DNA of 64,000 nucleotides from Oreohelix idahoensis (lineage: Eukaryota > Mollusca > Gastropoda > Stylommatophora > Oreohelicidae), in NCBI GenBank assembly GCA_024509875.1, contig JAMPIV010019083.1:124001-188000 (forward strand). The letters run 5' to 3'. Below are positions 57,690-64,000 of this stretch, in pieces. How positions within the stretch are numbered: position 1 is the stretch's first letter; each line of letters starts with the position of its first letter. The notes below the pieces were generated by a model. It was not told the DNA's origin. It searched no databases and saw only the letters and a program-made list of their open reading frames with translations. A program made the translations under genes and the position numbers.

Positions 57690-59755
57690 CACGTTGGTTA
57701 ATCGCAGGCGCGGCCGATATCAGTACGCAGATTAACACGTATATTGCGCCAGCGCAATCTGCTTAATCACTGATAAGGCACGGGTGCGTCTCCGCCAAGG
57801 TTGTAAAGAGATGGATTTTGTGTGTGCTCAAGCAACAGATAAGACATTACTTTAGCGAAAGTAATAATTTGTTACATCTTACACACATTGTCGTGTGAAG
57901 TTACCGACCTGTTTGTGAGTTGGTACACAGGGCAATCGGATGTTTACAGCCCATTTTCAGAAAAGTAATGTTTGAAATTTTGTACTAGATGATTCATGCA
58001 AAATATTCAAAGCAGATTGGCTGATCATTTGAGCCCCATAACAAACAGAGTGGGGTAAGACAGTGAATATAACCTACACATTTCGTGGTTTTTTCACTGT
58101 GAGATTCACACTTGCCAAAGACACCAGACCAGTTAGAATTAAGAATTTCCATTTATCTTTTAATTGGAGTATTCATTAGGACTTACAATTCAGCCCAGGA
58201 AATCTCTATCATTTTAATAAGGAAAGCCGCTGTCTGAGGAAACTGAAGGAAAAACACGGAGTCAGAAAGGGAATTAAAGTTCAAAGAAACGACACCACAG
58301 ACGCGTGTAAGAGGCCGATTCAAGTCTCTTTTATTCATCTGAGCAAAAAGTCTGTGAGTCAGGATTGGCGTAAGTTGTGATTTTACATTCTATATTTTAT
58401 TATTAAGATGTGAACTAACATATATATGTTTATGGCCATGTGAATTTTAATATGTAAAAATCGCTAATGGATGTCCTTGTTATTTGAGGCTGGCAACTTC
58501 ATCGTATAGAATGATGATTTCATGAACTACCATTGTAAAGGGCTGGTGATTGCTTTATTGCTAGTTTCGTAAATAGAACTAAAAGCATAAAGTAGTCCCA
58601 GGTTCCATATGGAACAGGGAGGAAAAGATGAAAGAAATGATGTACATTCTAAGTATAATACTTACAGTTTCAAACCAGTGTAAATGTCGACGTTAATATA
58701 TGCATTATAAAATTAATGGAAGTTTCAAACTTTTCAATTCAGTGTAAACATAAATGAAACCATATTCAGTTTATATTGTGAACACTTTTCAATCAGTGGA
58801 AATGTAAATGTAAACATATTCTATCTGTACTATTAACCTTTGCATTTAAATGTAATGTAAACTAAGGCTATTCAATTTAAATGTAAAGAAAGCTTTATCC
58901 CGAGGGATTAAATTTAATTCTCATCGAGGGTAAATTCTGAGTTAAAGTGGATGGTGGAATGGGAAGATAGGGACCCACAACAATGGGTTGGAAAACGCAA
59001 TACTCAGAAGAGCGTTTCGTTTCTATTCTTTACCATAGTTATTGGTGGTACCAGCAGAAAGTACTATCTCTGGAACAAGAAGGGAACAGTGGCCTAAGCT
59101 TTAAGACGAAGGACCATCTTTCTAGACTCTCCCTGAAATTTCTGGGAAACGAGCTACACCCGACAACCTTGACCAGCGACGAGTGTAAGCAGTATAAAAA
59201 GAACTAACCCATAAAAAGGAGCAGAACCGTCATTGGCAGCCAAGTTCAATAAATGCTGTAACTTGAACTTCTTTTAAAAAACAGTTACCTCCTATTTCAA
59301 ACTGTTAAAACTTAAGTGATTATTAAATTTTGTTATTTGTAAATTTACAAATTTAACTTCGATTTAATCATTTTAAAGTTACTGCATGTTTGTCTCAGTC
59401 AATTTACTACACACACTCTAAACTGAGCTATACCAGAATAATAAGAATTCCCCTGAGTTAATCAGAGGTGGGGGCTTAAACGAGCTAACATAAACCATTG
59501 CTTAATCCTTCACAAAAGTTGTCGGCAGATTCTAGAATTAACGTGCTCAGCCAAACGCAGCATTGTTTTCGCTTATCTGAATATCTTGTGAAAACTACTT
59601 TGTGGTAGAAGCGTCATTAACCTTCTATCTACATATCTGCCAAGAGTAATCTTGTGCGAAGGTAGACACCTTTGAAGCCCATATTAGATACTCTTGAGTT
59701 TTGGCCACTGTTGGACCACTACTGCAAAGCAGGGGAGGCAATACCGTCACAGGTG
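57690..59755 (-). repeat. Large inverted repeat, right arm
   Basis: Reverse complement partner of 20628-22790, with anchors in opposite order: GGGTGCGTCTCCGCCAAGG (57784), ATCGTATAGAATGATGAT (58501), GTTCCATATGGAAC (58602), CTTGTGCGAAGGTAGACACC (59652), CAGGGGAGGCAATACCG (59731). Small ORFs (58983-59207, 59701-60174) are not conserved in the other arm. Confidence 0.7.
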
Positions 59756-60429
59756 GCTCCGTGTTCCATGGGCAGCGACAAGGAAACATCATGATGATGA
59801 TGAATGTGAAGACAAGCCTGTTTTTTTTTTTTTTTTTTTTGGTCAGCGTCTCCAGAGATTCGCCTGACCCTCCTTATGAAACTTCTCGCTGGTATATACC
59901 AGTGGGTCGTGTTTTAATACAAATATTGTCTCATGTTGGCCAGGCAGGTTCCGTTCTTCAAGATCTGTCGGTTATATTAGGTCGTATGCCCGAACTGTAC
60001 GACAGCTTTCGACGCGGATCATCCGCATTAGTTTGTGCTCTTTACGGAACAGTGGAGGCGGAGATGGTAAGCATGAACCAGCGCTGGGGGACCACGCAAA
60101 TGATGGCTGTGTCCGAGGAAAGTAGAGGAATTGTTGCTGCACTCCAAGGCGCCACCAGGCGTGATAGTCACTGATTGCTTTGTCAGTCAGCGACCAAGGA
60201 CCAAAGAAGAAGAAATCGGAGCAAGGAGGGTTAGGAGCCACCGTTGTAGCTGGTCCCATTGTAGGAAGTCTGCATTAAACATTCACATGCTTTTGCAGCA
60301 GTGGTTTCTGTGGAAATTTGATTTACATGATACGGTTGTCAGCCTCATGCACAACCTCATCTTAATCGCCTTCTACGACATGCATGCGGTAGTAGTAGTT
60401 CTATTCTTTATGTCACGAGAGGGTTGATG
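59756..60429. other. Mosaic of short repeats
   Basis: Contains a T run at 59821-59840, a partial relic of the hairpin-element word CGGTTATATTAGGTCGTATG at 59968, a SINE-like tail near 60165-60215 (similar to 45575-45625), and the family D repeat at 60275-60385 (similar to 9105-9200). No gene supported; the 157-residue ORF from 59701 runs across these borders. Confidence 0.5.
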
Positions 60430-60850
60430 TTATTGAAAGAATAAGATATCCTGGACAAACAGTTGTATCAGGTGATACCAGGATAGTGCCAGATAAGAGA
60501 CTTGTCTTATGAGAAATACCCCCTTTTCTGAAAAGAATAAGGGTGTACCGACATTAAAGGTAGGATCAAGCTGAATAAGTTTCTAGGTCTGATGATAATA
60601 TATGTTCCTAGATCCCTATGGGCTCCCTCTCAAGATCCTCCTATGATTATATTATTATTATTATTATTATTGACTCTGCTAGGGGTATTAACTAAATTAT
60701 TTACCAACAAGAACTTCAACTCAACTTAAATAATAAATTAAGTCTGCTGGTAAATATTTACAATTTATTTATACAGTTTCTCTTTTCTGTTTTAAAAGCT
60801 TGAAATGAAATCAAATTCAATTACAACATTAAATCAATAAACATTGGAAA
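60430..60850 (+). repeat. Dispersed repeat family A, copy 3
   Basis: Starts TGTTATTGAAAGAATAAG then GATATCCTGGACAAAC, with the same body words as copies at 6176 and 27305 and an (ATT)n run near 60650-60670. The 3' half is absent. Confidence 0.65.
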
Positions 60851-61351
60851 TTAGTCAAAAGGTTTCAAAAGACATTAAAATAGTAGACGTTTCTCACTTT
60901 GGTTAATTATCTCCGCTGGAAGAATATTTATATAATACTAACAAGTTTATTTCACTGTCACTTGAATGTGTAGCTTTCACTGGTTATTTCTAAGTCCACA
61001 CTTTTCATCATAAACTGTGTCTTTATTAGAATCTTGATTTTTAATATAGGGGTGTCATCAGGATACTCTGAGCCTTGTTTGGCCACTCATCTCTTGTAGA
61101 GAAGTCTGTCACACTCCTGACATGGAAGTAAAAGTCACATGAAGTTCCTCCAGGCAGTGGATACTGGGTAACTGGCCCTATAGACAACAAGGGCGCTCGC
61201 ACCACAGGGTCCAGCAGTAGTGGCTGACTCTTTAAAATGTGTGAGGTTTTACAGGATAGAACCTGAAACAAAATAAATGTAACCCCTATATGGTCCATCA
61301 CTATTCCACTGTTACAAAATTTGGGATGATAGACAGTTTCAGACAGTCTGT

Positions 61352-61842
61352 TAATGGTTGACCAAGGCCATGTGTGGTGCCGAATGCTGGACTGACCACA
61401 GGCTGATTGCATCAAAACTCAACCTTAACATACAGCCCAAGCGAAGACACCAGAGTCAGAAACCCATGAAGAAGCTCAACGTCACAAAACTTAAAAGCGA
61501 AGCAACCGCAGAGAGCTTCTCAGGGGACTTGGACAGCCGTCTGAGGGACGTTGAGCTCGGTCAAACCACTATAGGGGAAAAATGGGCCACTCTAAAGAAC
61601 ATTGTGTACTCTGCAGCCTCTGAGAGCTTGGGATATACAACACGCAAGAACCCTGACTGGTTTGATGAGAATGATGTAAATATTAAAACACTGCTGGCTG
61701 AAAAATATCGCTTGCACAGAGACTATCAAAGCAACCCTTCCTCAACATCCGAAAAGGCAGCCTTTACCAACATACGCAGAGTTGTCCAGAATAAGCTCAG
61801 GAAGATGCATGATGCATGGCTCAGCAATAAAGCAGACGAGGT
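61352..61842 (+). pseudogene. RTE-like LINE linker fragment, interrupted by LTR element
   Basis: The ORF gives AMCGAECWTDHRLIASKL (the end of the endonuclease, with the WTDHRL motif in place of SDH), KKLNVTKLKSE, NPDWFDENDVNIKTLLAEKYRLHRDY in pieces, then AAFTNIRRVVQNKLRKMHDAWLSNKADEV. This is the region between endonuclease and reverse transcriptase in RTE-type LINEs. Both flanks are missing: upstream is unrelated DNA, and downstream the LTR at 61843 cuts the frame. If the element's far end lies beyond the window, the LINE may resume there. Confidence 0.8.
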
Positions 61843-62987
61843 TGTAACTGTCTTTTTTTTCTTGTTGAGGTGATCACTGGCCCAAGACAGTTTACATGTT
61901 GTTAGATGTGTAGTGCGAGCGTATGATGAGTTGAGTGTGGGTGCGAATGAAGACGCGAATGTGTTTAGGCTCGTATAGATGTAGATCCTGCAACCCATAC
62001 TCTCACATGCAGTAATCAAGGATGCTTTGACACTGCAGGCATGTTTCAAGACATTTATTGACGGGAACACACATAATATCAACAGGAACAGTCAGTGTAA
62101 CAAGGTCATGCTGACCTGACATCGATAGGTATACATTTGGCATTCAAAAAGGTAAACATCAGAATAGACGTGCATGGTCAATAGCAAAGTTCTTCAATAA
62201 TGACAGTTCGTAGCGTCGCCCTTGGCGTCTCTGACTAAACGCGTCAGATGCCTTAGTTACCTTGACACACAGGTGCAACTTGGCACTCCCTGCCAATTGC
62301 ACATATCAGGCTGTAGTATAATAGCCGGAAGCACAGGCCTCGTCCTAACGTCGGCCGTGTACTTCTGTTAAATAGGTTATCACCAACCCTGCAGTAATAC
62401 TTATTGTAGATAGAAGTTCCGCCAATCTGCGGCTCCCACAATATATCTTCGTCACTGGATTTCTGGACAATATAAGACTAACAGTCTTGGATGGCTACCT
62501 CGAGCACAAATATATAAGTTCTGAAATGGCGGATCCGTGAACTGCTGTTCACCCTAGGTAATCCTTTACATGTTCTGCCACCGAAAAGCGTAATAATGCA
62601 TAAAGGTCGGTATTACCTGGTAAATGAATCCTCAGAACTACACAAGGAATTCTGTCGTCATCCCGACGCACAGAGATTCACTGGGGAAAACTGCCATAGC
62701 AGTTACTTCGAAGATTCTCCCCGAAAAACAATGGACTCTTGGTCCCTTCAGAAAAACAGGACCTCCCGGCTTCCCGGAAGTATATCTCACTCCCGCTTAA
62801 AAAACCTTCCCATAGGCCCACGCCGAACTGTCAACCTCTGACCCTAAAGGTCAAACACAATGAATGAATAAACAAGGGAAGACAACCCCTAATCAACCTG
62901 ACATCGCAGGTAAAGACACAATTATACTTATGATACAAACATAAGCAAATAACTTGACAGATGACTCCGTCGAAAATGACAGCAACA
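61843..62987 (-). repeat. 3' LTR of the second element (1145 bp)
   Basis: On the minus strand it begins TGTTGCTGTC and ends GACAGTTACA, giving TG...CA ends. It aligns along its whole length with the solo LTR at 5012-6163, with many scattered differences, so the two copies are not recent sisters. No similarity to the 2.26-kb LTRs of the central element was seen. Confidence 0.9.
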
Positions 62988-63012
62988 TTACTACCACCCC
63001 CCTGTAAAAAAA
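62988..63012 (-). promoter_or_regulatory. Polypurine tract of the second element
   Basis: Read on the minus strand, ACAGGGGGGTGGTAGTAA directly precedes the LTR start TGTTGCTGTC. Next to it are A and T homopolymer runs (63006-63041). Confidence 0.7.
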
Positions 63013-63426
63013 AAAAAATGCAATTTTTTTTTTTTTTTTTAATATGTTCATGAGCAAGATAGCACCAGTATCACTTCTGTGCTCATGCAAACAATGAACC
63101 TAATATCAGGTACAATAGAAGAGGGTACAAATCATCTCCCAACATAGGAGAAAATATTTCCTTTAAGCCAAACAAACTAAGGGATACCATTCAAGAAACC
63201 TAAGTTGCTGGCAATACCAATCATATATCAAACATTACTAAATAATATAATCATAGCAATATACAAATGTCAATGCTATTTTAGCAACATATCACTGATG
63301 GATGGACAAAATGAAATTTGTTAAATTATCTAAACATCATCCAAATACATTTGTATTACAACATATTATGATATTAAGGACAGACCTAAGTCTGAAAATA
63401 TATCAGGAAAAACTAGGACACAAGAT

Positions 63427-63996
63427 TTAACTGGAATCATGTGGGCATCTAGACAATATGTCCGCCATCACATTATCCGAACCACGGATAGCTCGCACCG
63501 TGAAATGGAAAGGCTGAAGAGCAATAGCATAACGAGTAGATCTCGAGCTCTTCAAATCCTTACTTTGCATAGCCGTAAGAGCTTTTTGGTCGGTTTCCAT
63601 AAAGAAATGCGCGCCCAGAAGGAACCTTTGTAGCTTAAGAATGGACCAAACCATAGCTAACAATTCACGGTCCAAAACCGAGTAATTCCTTTCTGCCGCA
63701 TTCAGCTTCCTAGAAATATACATTACAGGATGCAGAGTTCCTGAATATTCCTGCATTAGTGCCGCTCCAATGCCAGTGGAAGAGGCATCACTACGAAGGA
63801 CAAAAGTCTTATCAATCGTCGGTAGTCTTAAGATAGGATGAGATGAGAACAAATTCTTAACCTGATCCAATGAAGATTGGCATTCTTGGGACCAACGCAC
63901 CATATTAGGAGAACCTTTTTTCAATAACGTTGAAAGTGGTGCCATAATGGAGGACAGATTCTCAATGAATCTTCCATAGAATTGTATCAATCCCAA
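63427..63996 (-). CDS. Reverse transcriptase end and complete RNase H
   Basis: This partial pol frame continues beyond the window. It starts in the connection region (GLIQFYGRFIENLSSIMAPLSTLLKKG), then an intact gypsy-type RNase H that would degrade RNA in the RNA/DNA hybrid: FVLRSDASSTGIGAALMQ (first Asp), AAERNYSVLDRELLAMVW (Glu), FFMETDQKALT (second Asp), and the closing GSDNVMADILSRCPHD. It stops nine residues after the ADILSR motif. In ordinary gypsy elements an integrase would follow in frame; here there is none. The frame has no stop up to the edge. The same ADxLSRxP ending and early stop are seen in the central element. Confidence 0.9.
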   Translation of the reverse strand: MGLIQFYGRFIENLSSIMAPLSTLLKKGSPNMVRWSQECQSSLDQVKNLFSSHPILRLPTIDKTFVLRSDASSTGIGAALMQEYSGTLHPVMYISRKLNAAERNYSVLDRELLAMVWSILKLQRFLLGAHFFMETDQKALTAMQSKDLKSSRSTRYAIALQPFHFTVRAIRGSDNVMADILSRCPHDSS

Positions 63997-64000
63997 GAGA

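Larger units (their letters stand above)
61843..64000 (-). mobile_element. Second gypsy-type LTR retrotransposon, 3' portion
   Basis: On the minus strand it reads, from the window edge, reverse transcriptase C-terminus, RNase H, stop (63427), about 440 bp, a polypurine tract, then the LTR 62987-61843. Nothing resembling integrase lies between RNase H and the LTR, so integrase was lost or, as in the element at 30084-39153, lies upstream of reverse transcriptase and thus outside the window. The element inserted in a LINE fragment; GAGGT at 61838-61842 should recur at the other end. Confidence 0.85.

Noticed and set aside
59701..60174. 157-residue ORF as a host exon
   Set aside because: It begins inside the inverted repeat arm, crosses a T run and ends in SINE-like DNA; no domain is seen.

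Overview
This window looks like a piece of an animal (metazoan) nuclear genome, most likely a lophotrochozoan such as a gastropod mollusc. The evidence is AT-rich DNA without operons, very long (TA)n and (TG)n microsatellites, APE-type LINEs, a mariner element, Ty3/gypsy-type LTR elements and tandem satellite DNA. The phylum is inferred from this mix of elements and not from any host gene. I could not support any host protein-coding gene, rRNA or ordinary tRNA. Every long open frame with recognisable domains belongs to a transposable element.

Layout. Positions 1-5000 are mostly unique DNA with two LINE 3' ends. A solo LTR (5012-6163, 5-bp target duplication) is followed by dispersed repeats and a LINE RNase H-side fragment up to about 12 kb. 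A mostly featureless stretch leads to a (TA)n tract at 15.2 kb. That tract hosts a broken mariner (15324-16733) and, directly after it, a nearly complete LINE (16808-19980). One arm of a large inverted repeat lies at 20.6-22.8 kb; its partner is at 57.7-59.8 kb. Between 23 and 27.7 kb there is a (TG)n tract and a mosaic of LINE fragments and short retroposons.

The centre of the window (27.8-39.6 kb) is the most striking part. It is a tandem array of about 480-bp units, each carrying a tRNA-like RNA polymerase III promoter. A 9.07-kb LTR retrotransposon has inserted into its fifth unit. The element has 2.26-kb, almost identical LTRs, a 5-bp duplication (CCCAC), a primer-binding site and a polypurine tract. 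Its domain order is Gag, protease, integrase, reverse transcriptase, RNase H: a gypsy-type polymerase in a copia-type order, as in the Gmr1-like group. Its RNase H is internally deleted, so this copy is probably not autonomous. A second LTR element enters at the right edge on the minus strand (61843 to beyond 64000). There too RNase H is the last domain before the 3' LTR.

The right half (39.6-61.8 kb) holds more dispersed repeats, a 31-bp minisatellite (46.95-47.59 kb), a second, more decayed LINE copy (49.5-52.4 kb) that runs into (TA)n, a 4-kb stretch without recognisable features, and RTE-like LINE fragments, one of which received the right-edge LTR element. The genes present serve only the life cycles of the elements: endonuclease plus reverse transcriptase for target-primed retrotransposition, transposase for cut-and-paste, and Gag/protease/integrase/RT for LTR elements.
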